Shown: one piece after another, positions 52,152-61,740 of the stretch
How the letters are laid out: every line of letters starts with the position of its first letter
Position numbering within the stretch: position 1 is the first letter of the stretch
The notes under the pieces: generated by a model
Seen by the model: only the letters and a program-made list of their open reading frames with translations
What the model was told of the DNA's origin: nothing
Database searches by the model: none
Source of the DNA: PALSA-1295 sp963776895
GTDB taxonomy: Bacteria; Bacteroidota; Ignavibacteria; Palsa-1295
Assembly: GCA_963776895.1 (NCBI GenBank)
Contig: CAVZOL010000002.1
Span: forward strand, 62,001 to 126,000
Direction of reading: 5' to 3'
Length of the DNA stretch: 64,000 nt
Position numbers and translations under genes: made by a program

Positions 52152-52481
52152 GGCGAGAACCAACAATACTTCCACTAAATGTCAATGACCTCCCGAGACT
52201 TCCCTCATTCTTAATTCTCAATTCGTAGTTGATATGGGTGTCCATCATAACACACGCTGATATACGCACTAAAAATGGTGAAGTCACGAAGAGCGAAATT
52301 ATTACCAGAGGAGCACCTGGACCGTTCTATCGCGCATAAAAATACCTTGACATTTCTATATTGCTACTACATATTGTATTCTCCTCCGAACAATTCGATG
52401 CAAATAAATTCCCGCTTCAATCGCCGTCGCGATCGTTGCGCCAAAAGAATTGTCAGAGCCAGAATGACGGAATTCATAGAA

Positions 52482-53270
52482 TTATTTTCTCCGGGCGATC
52501 CAACTTCCCGCCTTATCGGCAACATGATCGAAAACACGGCGGTAGTAACTATCGCGCTGGAAACAGACATCCCACTGAAGGAACCTTACGAGACTGCTAC
52601 GAAGATCCTTATTAGATCGTTGCACTGCCTCCCGATACGTAGATGCCATAGCAAGGGTCGTTAAATACAGTTTACCGGGCGAGATGAGGAATGGAATTAT
52701 TTCGTTCGTTGCACGAAGAAAATCGTAGGTGGCAAGCGTTACCTCCGGCCATTCCGGATTAAAGAAATCATCGACTGCGATGACCCCTTTATCGGATATT
52801 GTTTGCCTGGCAAGTATCAGATCGTTTTCGACGCATCGGTAATCATGACCGCCATCGACGCTAAAAAGCCGGATGGGTCCGCCGGTGTGTTTCATAATAT
52901 CATTCGCGTCAATATCTAAGGAGGATGCTTTTACGATCTCATCGTCGCGGAACGAAAGACCGAATCTTCGAGCATTGACGGCGAGCGCGCGGTCGCGACC
53001 ACTGTGCCAGTTGGAAGATGCGTTTATCCCGTCATCCAGGAAGAGATCGATCCCCACGGCGCGTTCACCATCGTTCCGAGCGAATGCCAGCAGAAGAAAA
53101 AGCCGGCCGTGATGCACGCCAATTTCGCAAAGATTTCCAGCAATGTGTTGCTCCTGCTGAAATCCGAGAATCGATGCAATGATCTTTGCGTCAACAGACT
53201 TCAAATAGCCTGCGACAGCATGCATTCCAGACCGGATGTAGGAATTGAGGGCGCGGGTTGGTTCTTGCAT
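52482..53270 (-). CDS. Class I SAM-dependent methyltransferase (Methyltransf_24 type)
   Basis: 262 residues. SAM-binding motif GNLCEIGVHHGRLFLLLAFA near residue 45; acidic loop RAVGIDLFLDD near 73; IRLFSVDGGHDYRCVENDLI near 135 and VIAVDDFFNPEWPEV near 165, which match the Methyltransf_24 group acting on glycan or small-molecule hydroxyls. No signal peptide. Substrate unknown. The gene is isolated, with a 179-bp gap before the divergent desaturase. Confidence 0.8.
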   Translation of the reverse strand: MQEPTRALNSYIRSGMHAVAGYLKSVDAKIIASILGFQQEQHIAGNLCEIGVHHGRLFLLLAFARNDGERAVGIDLFLDDGINASSNWHSGRDRALAVNARRFGLSFRDDEIVKASSLDIDANDIMKHTGGPIRLFSVDGGHDYRCVENDLILARQTISDKGVIAVDDFFNPEWPEVTLATYDFLRATNEIIPFLISPGKLYLTTLAMASTYREAVQRSNKDLRSSLVRFLQWDVCFQRDSYYRRVFDHVADKAGSWIARRK

Positions 53271-53449
53271 AAAATATCTAATAGATTATCGGTGCTGTTG
53301 AACGATTGCCTTGCTCGCCTCGTGCCAGGAGTGGTTGTCTTATAGGGGAGCCAGAAACCCCAGTTCTTGCCCGATTGAACTTTCACGGCAAAAATAACAT
53401 TATATGTCTTCTAAGCTCAAATACACAGGCGCCCGCTTATTATCCATTC

Positions 53450-54346
53450 ATGAATCTATCCTTTCTTACCCATACGTGGTATGGGCCTGTACTTTTCGTT
53501 GTCCTGACCGGCCATCTCACCATTATGTGTACCTCGGTGTATATGCACCGGGCGATGGCGCATACCAGCATTACGCTGCATCCGGCGGTCAGTATGGCGA
53601 TGCGTTGGTGGCTGTGGATCGTCACTGGCATGAGCACACGCGAATGGGTTGCCGTGCACCGGAAGCACCACGCGTTCGTGGAAACGGAGGACGATCCGCA
53701 TTCACCCGTCATTCACGGCTGGTTGCAAATTCTCTTTTTCGGAGTCAATTATTACCGCAAGGCGTATAACGATCCCGCCGTCATCGAGAAATACTCGAAG
53801 GGCTGCCCGGACGATTGGGTCGAACGCAAGGTTTTTATTCCCCACAAAGTGATAGGTTTGATGTTCCTGCTCGTGATCGATGTTTTGATTTTCGGCTTTA
53901 TTGTTGGCCCGCTCGTGTGGGGTGGACAAGTTTTGTGGGTTCCATTCTGGGCGGCCGGAATCGTCAATGGCATCGGACACACGTTCGGCTACCGGAATTA
54001 CACAGTGAAGGATGCCAGCCGAAATATCATCCCGGTTGGGATGTTGCTTTCCGGCGAAGAGCTTCACAACAATCACCACAAATTCCCATCGAGCGCGAGA
54101 TTTTCACAGCGCTGGTTCGAGATCGATATGGGGTGGTGGTATATTCAGACGTTAAAGCTTTTTAGATTGGCGAAAGTGGAAGTAGTGCAACATGCAGTTC
54201 CCAACTTCAAGCAAGCGGCACTCGCGGCGAAGGAAAACGCGATCGAGAAAGTACATGAAGCCACCGTTGCTGCCAAGGAGGCTGCAGCGCACGCTAAGAC
54301 TGCAGTAAAAGTTATCGCTAAAGGGCCGCTTGGGTCGGAGTATTAA
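53450..54346 (+). CDS. Membrane fatty acyl desaturase
   Basis: 298 residues from ATG 53450. Three His boxes of the acyl-CoA/acyl-lipid desaturase family are present: HRAMAH near residue 32, HRKHH near 70 and HNNHH near 208. Four hydrophobic segments place the di-iron site on the cytoplasmic side. It introduces a double bond into an acyl chain (delta-9 type likely). The C-terminal 50 residues are Ala/Lys/Glu-rich (AALAAKENAIEKVHEATVAA), probably a helix or coiled coil not usual in the family. Confidence 0.9.
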   Translation: MNLSFLTHTWYGPVLFVVLTGHLTIMCTSVYMHRAMAHTSITLHPAVSMAMRWWLWIVTGMSTREWVAVHRKHHAFVETEDDPHSPVIHGWLQILFFGVNYYRKAYNDPAVIEKYSKGCPDDWVERKVFIPHKVIGLMFLLVIDVLIFGFIVGPLVWGGQVLWVPFWAAGIVNGIGHTFGYRNYTVKDASRNIIPVGMLLSGEELHNNHHKFPSSARFSQRWFEIDMGWWYIQTLKLFRLAKVEVVQHAVPNFKQAALAAKENAIEKVHEATVAAKEAAAHAKTAVKVIAKGPLGSEY

Positions 54347-54376
54347 GGAGGTTTTTTGTGAGTTCAGCTTGAGCCA

Positions 54377-54625
54377 CTATGCTGGCTCCATTTCGCGGGT
54401 GTGAAGAATCTCATGCCCACTGAACGGTCGAACTTCTTCTCGTTCAAGAGTTACAACGTCGATGGTCTTCCCTTCGGCAGTCATGAATTCTACTTCGAAG
54501 GCTTTTCCGTCAGCGTAGATTCCTACGACGGTTCCTATGTCTCCAGTTGCCAGGCTTAAATCAGGAATATCCCGCTGGAGTACAACGAGGTCGAGTTCTT
54601 CAATATGTCCGTTGGTGTTTATCAT
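54377..54625 (-). CDS. DUF4926 protein
   Basis: 82 residues with the DUF4926 pattern: LDLVVLQRDIPDLSLATGDI then GTVVGIYADGKAFEVEF. It overlaps the 3' end of the DUF6883 gene as ATGA. Pairs of DUF6883 and DUF4926 genes look like a toxin-antitoxin or immunity arrangement; no function has been established here. Confidence 0.85.
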   Translation of the reverse strand: MINTNGHIEELDLVVLQRDIPDLSLATGDIGTVVGIYADGKAFEVEFMTAEGKTIDVVTLEREEVRPFSGHEILHTREMEPA

Positions 54626-54954
54626 GCTGGGTAAGCAGAAACAAGACGTGGTATGGTTCCGCCTTTATCGATCATCCAGATTGTTCTCAGAAAAAGTGGT
54701 TTTCCGTTTGGAGTTGAAAGCATACCTTCTATTACGTATTTCATCCCGTGAATGGTTTCAGAATACCGAGTCACGGGGTTTGTCAAGGCTAATTGTAGGA
54801 AAGCTTGCCGAATTTCATTTATACGATCGATGCTAAATCCGCGCGAAAAGAATAATGGGGCCTTTCCTTTCCCTTCGGCGTGAGTACTGGACAGCAGGTA
54901 ACCCGTTATTTTCGAGTCGGCAACTACCGCTCGTTCCGCATTTGGAAGTTTCAT
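54622..54954 (-). CDS. DUF6883 protein
   Basis: 110 residues with the DUF6883 pattern: NAERAVVADSKITGYLLSST, then GKGKAPLFFSRGFS and a beta-rich C-terminus. First gene of the pair with DUF4926. Ends abutting gyrB on the same strand (its start is one base from the gyrB stop at 54955), so it may be read through from gyrB. Confidence 0.8.
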   Translation of the reverse strand: MKLPNAERAVVADSKITGYLLSSTHAEGKGKAPLFFSRGFSIDRINEIRQAFLQLALTNPVTRYSETIHGMKYVIEGMLSTPNGKPLFLRTIWMIDKGGTIPRLVSAYPA

Positions 54955-56988
54955 TTACACATCCAGATTCCTCACATACGTCGCGTTTTTTTCGATGAAC
55001 TCGCGGCGCGGCTCGACGGCGTCGCCCATGAGGGTTTCGAACATGTTGGCGGCGGCGTAGGCGTCCTCGATGCGGACTTGGAGCAGTGTGCGCGTTTCTG
55101 GATTCATGGTCGTTGACCAAAGCTGCTCCGGATTCATTTCGCCCAAGCCTTTGAAACGGCTGATCAGCGCGCCTTTAACAGGCTGGCCCTCTGCATCGAC
55201 GGGCACATCGGCCAGATCGCCTTCGGCGATCTCGAGCACTTCTTCCTCTTCGGCAGCCTTGCCTTTTTTGTCGGAACTTCCAAATGCTTTCGATTTGAAT
55301 CGCTTCAGAATTTCGTCGCGTTCATCGTCGTTGTAGGCGTAAAATTCCTGCTTGCCTTTTTTGACTTTATACAACGGCGGCTGGGCAATATAAATATGTC
55401 CCGCCTCGATCAAGTCCTTCATGTGATTGTAGAACAACGTCAGGATGAGCGTGCGAATGTGCGCGCCATCGACATCCGCATCGGCCATGAGGATAACCTT
55501 GCCATACCGGAGCTTTGTCAAGTCCTGTTGTTCGCCAATTCCAACGCCAAGTGCGGTGAAGATATTTCGTATCTCCTCGTTTTCGAGCATCTTGTGCAAG
55601 CGCGCTTTCTGCACGTTCAGGATCTTTCCTTTTAAGGGAAGGATGGCCTGGAACCTTCTATCGCGGCCTTGCTTGGCAGAACCACCGGCGCTATCGCCCT
55701 CGACGAGATATATTTCGCAATGCTCCGGATCGTTGATGGAGCAATCGGCAAGTTTTCCGGGCAGCGCGGAGTTTTCGAGCGCATTCTTGCGGCGCACCAT
55801 ATCGCGGGCTTTGCGGGCTGCTTCGCGAGCTTCGGCAGCGCGCAGAACTTTTTCGATGATGCGCTTGCCGATCGGAGGATTTTCTTCCAGGAACTGCGCA
55901 AGCTGCTCGTTCATGATGCTCTCGACAATACCCTTTACTTCGGAATTGCCGAGCTTCGTTTTCGTCTGTCCTTCGAACTGGGGCTCTGGAACTTTGACGG
56001 AAATGATAACCGTCAATCCTTCACGGAAATCATCGCCGGTGAGCGTGATCTTGTCAGATTTGACGAGATTGTTCTTCTGCGCGTAATTATTCATTGTGCG
56101 CGTGAGCGCAGCTTTGAATCCCGCAACATGCGAGCCGCCTTCGTGTGTGTTGATGTTGTTGACGTAGGAGAAAAGGTTCTCATTGAAGCCATCGTTATAT
56201 TCGAAGGCAATCTCGACGGGCGTAGCATCCTTTTCGCCTTCGATATAAACGGGTTTGTGAAGCGAAATGCGCGTGCGATCGACGTGCTTCACAAAATCGC
56301 GGATGCCGCCTTTGGCATGGAATGTCTCTTCTTCTTTCGTGCGCTCATCTTTGAGCGTAATGGTCACTTGCGGGTTCAGGAATGATAATTCCAACATGCG
56401 CTCGCGCAGAACATCCATGCGCATGACGATCGATTGCTTGAAAATATCCGCGTCCGGTTTCCAGCGAACGATCGTGCCGGTATCTTTCGCTTTGCCGATC
56501 ACTTTTACATCGTCTAACGGCTCACCCAGCTTGTATTTCTGAAAAAAGATCTTGCCATCCTGATGAACCTCGGCTTCGAGCCATTCCGACAGCGCATTGA
56601 CGACCGAAGCGCCAACACCATGCAGACCGCCGGAAACTTTATACGCACTTTTATCGAATTTGCCGCCTGCGTGCAGCACCGTCATGACGACCTGCAGCGC
56701 GCTTACGCCTTCGCCCTTATGAATGCCAGTTGGAATGCCACGGCCATTATCGGCGACCTCGATCGAGCCATCGGCTTTCAGGACGATATTAATTTCGCTC
56801 GCGTGTCCGGCGAGTACTTCGTCGATCGAATTATCGACGATCTCATAGACGAGATGGTGCAAGCCGCGCGCCGAAACATCGCCAATATACATTGCCGGAC
56901 GGCGGCGCACAGCCTCGAGACCTTTCAGTACTTGAATATCCTCTGCGCCGTATTCGGATGATCGCTCATCCACCTGATGTTCTGCCAT
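54955..56988 (-). CDS. gyrB: DNA gyrase subunit B
   Basis: 677 residues. GHKL ATPase motifs: EIVDNSIDEVLAGHA near residue 50, DNGRGIPTGIHKGEG near 80 and GGLHGVGASVVNALS near 120. TOPRIM motifs: YLVEGDSAGGSAKQGRDRRF near 428 and MADADVDGAHI near 510. The C-terminal DPEHC and the ending YVRNLDV are typical. It supplies the ATPase and metal-binding part of gyrase. Residues 6-11 (VDERSS) are encoded by the same 18-bp hairpin sequence seen inside queD. Confidence 0.97.
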   Translation of the reverse strand: MAEHQVDERSSEYGAEDIQVLKGLEAVRRRPAMYIGDVSARGLHHLVYEIVDNSIDEVLAGHASEINIVLKADGSIEVADNGRGIPTGIHKGEGVSALQVVMTVLHAGGKFDKSAYKVSGGLHGVGASVVNALSEWLEAEVHQDGKIFFQKYKLGEPLDDVKVIGKAKDTGTIVRWKPDADIFKQSIVMRMDVLRERMLELSFLNPQVTITLKDERTKEEETFHAKGGIRDFVKHVDRTRISLHKPVYIEGEKDATPVEIAFEYNDGFNENLFSYVNNINTHEGGSHVAGFKAALTRTMNNYAQKNNLVKSDKITLTGDDFREGLTVIISVKVPEPQFEGQTKTKLGNSEVKGIVESIMNEQLAQFLEENPPIGKRIIEKVLRAAEAREAARKARDMVRRKNALENSALPGKLADCSINDPEHCEIYLVEGDSAGGSAKQGRDRRFQAILPLKGKILNVQKARLHKMLENEEIRNIFTALGVGIGEQQDLTKLRYGKVILMADADVDGAHIRTLILTLFYNHMKDLIEAGHIYIAQPPLYKVKKGKQEFYAYNDDERDEILKRFKSKAFGSSDKKGKAAEEEEVLEIAEGDLADVPVDAEGQPVKGALISRFKGLGEMNPEQLWSTTMNPETRTLLQVRIEDAYAAANMFETLMGDAVEPRREFIEKNATYVRNLDV

Positions 56989-57266
56989 TTAAATATGTTG
57001 TATGCCGGACGACAATCCGGCCAAAAAATCGATTGAAAATTCCCCGAAATTCACCTCGGAATAGGGGCCGTTCCGAGATGCTTGATTTGATCGCCAAAAT
57101 CGCTCTAAATCCTTGTAAAATCAGCAGTTTTTGGCTGTTTTTAGAACACAAAAATTGGGGTGAAGAGTCCCTATTTTTACTCATTCGGAAAATCTTTTCA
57201 GATAGGTGTAACTTTTTGACTTTTCCGAGGTTGTTTAGACTGTTCATTCTTCAGAAAGGACTGTCT

Positions 57267-58079
57267 ATGAAGTTATTATTACGTTTTTATTCGATTTTAG
57301 CTATTTTCGTTTTTCTTTCATGCAAGGAGCAGCCGACCACGTCGGAGACGGGGATGGCTGATATTATGGGCCGAGCAGTGCTACGAGATGATTTTGGCGA
57401 CTTGATACCCCCTTTCGATAACATTCTCGTATCGCTTGATGGAACCTCGATTTCCACAATGACTGACGATAGTGGGAATTTTGAACTTAAGAATGTGCCG
57501 GGCGGAACATACGATTTCAGATTTTCAAAGACAGGATATGGTACTATTCGCTGGTTCGGTAAGAGCATACAAGGCGGGGGTAATTCACCAATTTATATAA
57601 ATAACACGGTTAATCAATCTTACCAAGAACTCACTCAAATTTCACCTACTGTGCTCACGCTTCAATCGGCTATTATATCAAACGGGATACTTACCGTAAC
57701 TGGAATCTATAAAACACCACTTCCATATTATTCAAACGGGATCGCGATTTATATATCGCACAGTGCTAACGTCTCTTCAGTGCCAGGGAGTTATGATTAT
57801 TTTGACTATGCATCTGCGGAGAATGAGATTGCAACCGCTTTCGACACGACGAATAACACTTTCATCTGTTTGGCATCGCTCTCCGATATTAATCAGGCTG
57901 GTTTCGCAAGTGGTGACTCTGCATATGTTGTAACGTATGGGGCTCCGCTTTTTGATGGAGCGATATATGTTAACAATCAAGAGTTTATTTGTGAGTATTA
58001 CGATCCAATTATTCAACAGCCTGTGATGAATTCTGTTAATCAAACCCCTTCACCCGTCATCGGAATTAAAATTCCATAA
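57267..58079 (+). CDS. Lipoprotein with carboxypeptidase-regulatory-like domain
   Basis: 270 residues from ATG 57267. Lipoprotein signal ends IFVFLSC near residue 19. Residues 30-110 form a carboxypeptidase-regulatory-like beta-sandwich (TMTDDSGNFELKNVPGGTYD); the rest is beta-rich with Asn/Tyr-rich stretches and no known domain. Probably outer-membrane or periplasmic. It is divergent from gyrB, with a 278-bp intergenic region (56989-57266) that contains a short GCCGGA/TCCGGC hairpin and otherwise nothing recognised. Confidence 0.8.
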   Translation: MKLLLRFYSILAIFVFLSCKEQPTTSETGMADIMGRAVLRDDFGDLIPPFDNILVSLDGTSISTMTDDSGNFELKNVPGGTYDFRFSKTGYGTIRWFGKSIQGGGNSPIYINNTVNQSYQELTQISPTVLTLQSAIISNGILTVTGIYKTPLPYYSNGIAIYISHSANVSSVPGSYDYFDYASAENEIATAFDTTNNTFICLASLSDINQAGFASGDSAYVVTYGAPLFDGAIYVNNQEFICEYYDPIIQQPVMNSVNQTPSPVIGIKIP

Positions 58080-58087
58080 GAAGGAAT

Positions 58088-58297
58088 TTATTTCGGCATC
58101 GCATGAAGCAGCGATCGTAAAGCGCGCTTGACATCATCCGGAGTTCGGAAGACTTTCGAAAGCTGTTTATCGAACATTACGAACGTGTTTTCCTCCGCTT
58201 GTTTTGCGAAGCGGTCCGGACGTGATTTAGTATAATCCACGTCGTAATGCGGCAAAAGATCGTCATCGATCTACGTTCGTCTTTTCGCAATCTTCAT
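58088..58297 (-). pseudogene. Small antitoxin-like protein with an early TAG
   Basis: From ATG 58297 the frame is MKIAKRRT, TAG (58271-58273), then IDDDLLPHYDVDYTKSRPDR, KQAEENTFVMFDKQLSKVFR and DDVKRALRSLLHAMPK to TAA 58088. The pattern (D)DDLLPxYDxDYxKxRPxRFA is typical of a family of small proteins next to toxins and of similar length (about 70 residues). One substitution (for example GAG to TAG) explains the interruption. No toxin partner is adjacent. Too short to be scored by length alone. Confidence 0.6.
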
Positions 58298-58342
58298 ACC
58301 AATTAGAAACATTCAATCTATACTGGAGCGTTCGAGTTCGGA

Positions 58343-59402
58343 ATGAGTCATACTCAAGTAGAAGTTCGCGACCAAATCCTCCACCACGGTTGGAACAGCA
58401 CCTGCTATCAACTGCTCAATCCCGGATTTCAGTATTGGATCAGCAAGAAGGGCGATGCCGTTGCCGGCTACGTGGAATATGCGGGAACGCGAATCGCAGC
58501 CGGTTCGCCGGTGTGCGCGTTCGAGCGTTTGCCCGATGTTGTGGATGAGTTCGAAGCGGATTCTGCCGCGCTCGGACTTCATGTCTGCTATTTTGCCAGC
58601 GAAGCGCGCCTTGAAAGCGTGATCGCTAAACGCGCGGGATATGCCATTACGCAGCTTGGCGCGCAGCCGGTTTGGAACCCAAGATCGCTTGTCGAAAAGA
58701 TGGCGGCCAAATCTTCTCTGCGCGGTCAGCTTCACCGCGCGTTCCATAAGGGATTGATCGTCGAAGAATGGAGCGCCGGAAAAGCGACCGGTAATCCAGC
58801 CTTGAAAAAAATTCTCAATGATTGGCTTTCCACGCGCGGACTGCCGAGCCTTCATTTCCTTGTCGAGCCAGAAACGCTTTCGAGTTTGGAGGACAGGAGA
58901 ATGTTCGTTGCGATACGCGATGAAAGAGCAGTTGGTTTTCTCAATACTTCGCCGATACCGGGACGCAATGGGTGGCTTGTCGAGCAGTTCGTGCGTGGAC
59001 ATGACGCGCCGAATGGGACGGTGGAACTAATGCTGCATCGAGCCGCAGAAATATTTGCCGAGGAGGGTTACGAATATCTCACACTCGGGCTTTCACCACT
59101 TACACAACAGGCACAAACTGAACTTCCTAAGACATCGCCGATAATTAAGTTCTTACTTCGATGGGCGCGAGCGCACGGCAAACGGTTTTACGATTTCGAG
59201 GGACTGGAATTCTTCAAAACGAAATTCGAACCCGAAATATTGGGAACCGATCTACGCCATTTCGAACGAACCGAAGTTTTCCTTGCGCGCGCTCTATGCT
59301 ATTGCAGGTGCGTTTACGAAAGGCCATCCATTTCGCACCGTGCTCCTGGGATTTGGAAAAGCAATTCGGCATGAGACGCGCTGGGCTTTGCACAGGTTGT
59401 GA
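58343..59402 (+). pseudogene. DUF2156 (LPG-synthase-like) acyltransferase, frameshifted at a GC run
   Basis: From ATG 58343 the frame matches the soluble DUF2156 GNAT-like domain of lysyl-phosphatidylglycerol synthases: HHGWNSTCYQLLNPGFQYWI, DEFEADSAALGLHVCYFASE and HLVEPETLSSLED-type segments, then FEGLEFFKTKFEPE. After EVFLARA at 59282-59293 the frame runs into CYCRCVYERPSISH. The likely true end, ALYAIAGAFTKGHPFRTVLL then FGKAIRHETRWALHRL, is in the frame ending at TGA 59400. Restoring one lost GC dinucleotide in GCGCGCGC (59285-59292) joins them. The catalytic domain is nearly complete, so a shortened product may still fold. A slipped short repeat is compatible with phase variation. Confidence 0.75.
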
Positions 59403-59468
59403 TCGAATTATATTCAAGAAGTTTTTCACCCCTTGCGGCTGTTCTTCAGGTTTACCTATCACGCCGCA

Positions 59469-61182
59469 ATGGACCTTGCCTCACTTTCGTACTTTACACC
59501 GCTCGTCAAAGATTACTTGACGCGCTTTGCAGACGCGCCTGTTCGGGAATTCTTTTCCATACCTCCGGATGCACCGCAGGAGCAAATGCAGCATATTATC
59601 GATGCACGGCTTGTGCGTGAACGCGCGCTTCATCCAACGCATCGTGCTGCGGTCATAAAATCCATCCGGGCGTATCATGAATCGCTTGGGGCTGTTAACG
59701 AAGCAGTGGCTCAAAATATTAAGCTGCTTGAATCACCCGATACGCTTGCTATTGTGACGGGCCAGCAAGCGGGTATGTTCTGCGGACCACTTTATACATT
59801 TTTCAAAGCGTTCACCGCCATTGAATTGGCAAAATCGTTTCGGGAGCGATTTCCGGGACATTCCTTTGTGCCAATTTTTTGGTTGGAGACAGAAGACCAC
59901 GATCTCGAAGAAATTTTACCGGTTCATGTACTGAATGCCGAGGGAAAGCTCGATACTGTTCGCTACACGCCGACAGCGCTCGCGGCAAATCCTGACGAAA
60001 CCTGGCGTAAACAAGCAGGGCCGACCATGCTCGAAGAAGGGCCGCTCTCTGAATTTTTCGAGAAACTTCGCAGCACTTTACAGCCGACCGATTTCTCCGC
60101 CGAGGTTTTTGAAATAATGCAACGTTGCTATGTGCCCGGCGCATCGTTCGCGCAAGCATTTGCTTCGCTCCTCCAGCATTATTTTGGTAAGGATGGTTTG
60201 CTCATCATCGATGCAAATTCGAGGGAATTAAAATCACTCGCGTCAGATATTTTCCGGCGGGAGATCGAAACATCTCCGCAGCTTTCAGAAAAGATCGTGC
60301 TTCGATCGGTCACGGTGGAAGAGACGTACCATGCGCAAATAAAGCCGCGCGCGCTTAATCTTTTTTATGTCGATGACGATGGCGAGCGGCTTGCGATCGT
60401 CGAGCGAGAAAAAACGTCCGGGAACGACCGAACATTCTTTCTTTCAGGGAACTCGCAAAACATTCACGCTTTCTGAATTGCTTGATACGCTCGATGAGCA
60501 TCCTGAACGTTTCAGCCCCAATGTTGTGACGCGGCCTTTGTATCAGGATAGCCTGCTGCCGACGGCCGCGTATATTGCCGGGCCTGGCGAGATCGCTTAC
60601 TTCGCGCAACTTGAACCGGCTTATGAATGGGCCGGACTTCCGATGCCGCTTATTCATCCGCGCGTAACGGCTACGATCGTTGAAGAACGGTTGGAACGCG
60701 TGCTGGAGAAATATCATATCACGCCGGAAGATATTCTCTCCGATGCGCATGGAAAAAATACCGCGCTCTTCGATGCCATGATCGAGTCGGAACTTGTGCC
60801 GCGTTTTGAAAGCGCACTATCCGAAATAGATAGCACGCTCGAAGGACTACGGGAGAAAGTTATCCAAGCCGATGCGACGTTAGATGGCGCGCTGAGCTCA
60901 CTCAAGGGAAAAGTTCTCACCGCCGTGCGCGATTTCGAAGGCAAAACTCTTGCTGCCGAACGCAAACGCCACGCCACGACCAAAGCGCAACTCGATAAGC
61001 TCCTCGCAGCTTTATTGCCCTCCGGAGAGCTGCAAGAACGCGAACTGAACATGGTCTATTTTCTCAATAAATATGGCCCGCAGTATTTCGAGTTAGTAAA
61101 ACAGATGCTTAATCCAATTGCCCTGGATTTCCACGAGCACCATGTTCTGCATCTAAAAGACTTAGGACAAGGGCAAATATAG
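59469..61182 (+). pseudogene. bshC: Bacillithiol cysteine-adding enzyme BshC, frameshifted
   Basis: From ATG 59469 the frame has the family N-terminus (MDLASLSYFTPLVKDYL), VTGQQAGMFCGPLYTFFKAF near residue 98 and IFWLETEDHDLEEI near 137. It leaves the correct frame at 60450 and stops at 60476. The remainder, RKTFTLSELLDTLDEHPERF through RPLYQDSLLPTAAYIAGPGE and the C-terminal coiled-coil region, is in another frame. Deleting one A at 60450 gives about 570 residues, close to the usual 540. BshC joins Cys to GlcN-malate, the final step of bacillithiol synthesis; bshB1 is intact at 4884. A sequence error is plausible because the rest is well conserved. Confidence 0.85.
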
Positions 61183-61303
61183 CGAACATATCCAGAGAAC
61201 TTCCCACGCAGCTCTGCCGTTAAATGCTCCCCGCAATAGGAATAGTTGAATTTTGGCAGTATTGGGCATTTTTCATAATTCATACTTCCTAATTGCGAAA
61301 GAA

Positions 61304-61377
61304 GCACCCGTAGCTCAATTGGATAGAGCATCTGACTACGGATCAGAAGGTTCGGGGTTCGAATCCCTGCGGGTGCA
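61304..61377 (+). tRNA. tRNA-Arg (anticodon ACG)
   Basis: Full cloverleaf of 74 nt without encoded CCA. Acceptor GCACCCG/CGGGTGC; D-arm AGCTC...GAGC; anticodon stem TCTGA/TCAGA with loop CTACGGA (ACG); T-arm GGGGTTCGAATCCCT. Confidence 0.97.
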
Positions 61378-61525
61378 CAAAATATCCTGTAAATCGTTAT
61401 TTATCAAAGATTTACGAGAATAATTAATTTTTCGTTAGTAACACCATAGTAACACATTTCCGGGATTTTCGCGCCGGGTGTATCACATAAAGCGAACTAT
61501 GGAAAGTGTGTTCAGCCCGTTTTTT

Positions 61526-61599
61526 GCGCCCGTAGCTCAACTGGATAGAGCATCAGCCTTCGAAGCTGAGGGTTCGCGGTTCGAATCCGTGCGGGCGCA
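61526..61599 (+). tRNA. tRNA-Arg (anticodon TCG)
   Basis: Full cloverleaf of 74 nt. Acceptor GCGCCCG/CGGGCGC; anticodon stem TCAGC/GCTGA with loop CTTCGAA (TCG); T-arm GCGGTTCGAATCCGT. It lies 148 bp from the first tRNA-Arg; the AT-rich gap between them shows nothing recognised. Confidence 0.97.
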
Positions 61600-61672
61600 C
61601 TTTTGATCGTCGCACTATGCTAATTATCGTCGCGGCATTCATACGAACGGCGTGTGTACGCCCGAAACCGGG

Positions 61673-61716
61673 TCTCACGGTTAAAGTGTCCATAAATCGC
61701 CCGGTGAACCGTGAGA
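61673..61716. promoter_or_regulatory. Inverted repeat upstream of the Panacea gene
   Basis: TCTCACGGTT (61673-61682) and AACCGTGAGA (61707-61716) are perfect 10-bp inverses 24 nt apart, 24 bases before the start at 61741. A position and symmetry expected for an operator of a toxin-antitoxin operon. No binding protein is shown. Confidence 0.6.
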
Positions 61717-61740
61717 GTATGAGTAGTGTTTGGCCCGTGC

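Noticed and set aside
52347..52375. Sigma-70-like promoter (TTGACA, 17 bp, CATATT)
   Set aside because: No gene follows on the plus strand; it would read antisense into the methyltransferase, and this phylum uses different promoter boxes.
52275..52664. 129-codon plus-strand frame
   Set aside because: Its second half is antisense to the methyltransferase gene and its composition is not protein-like.
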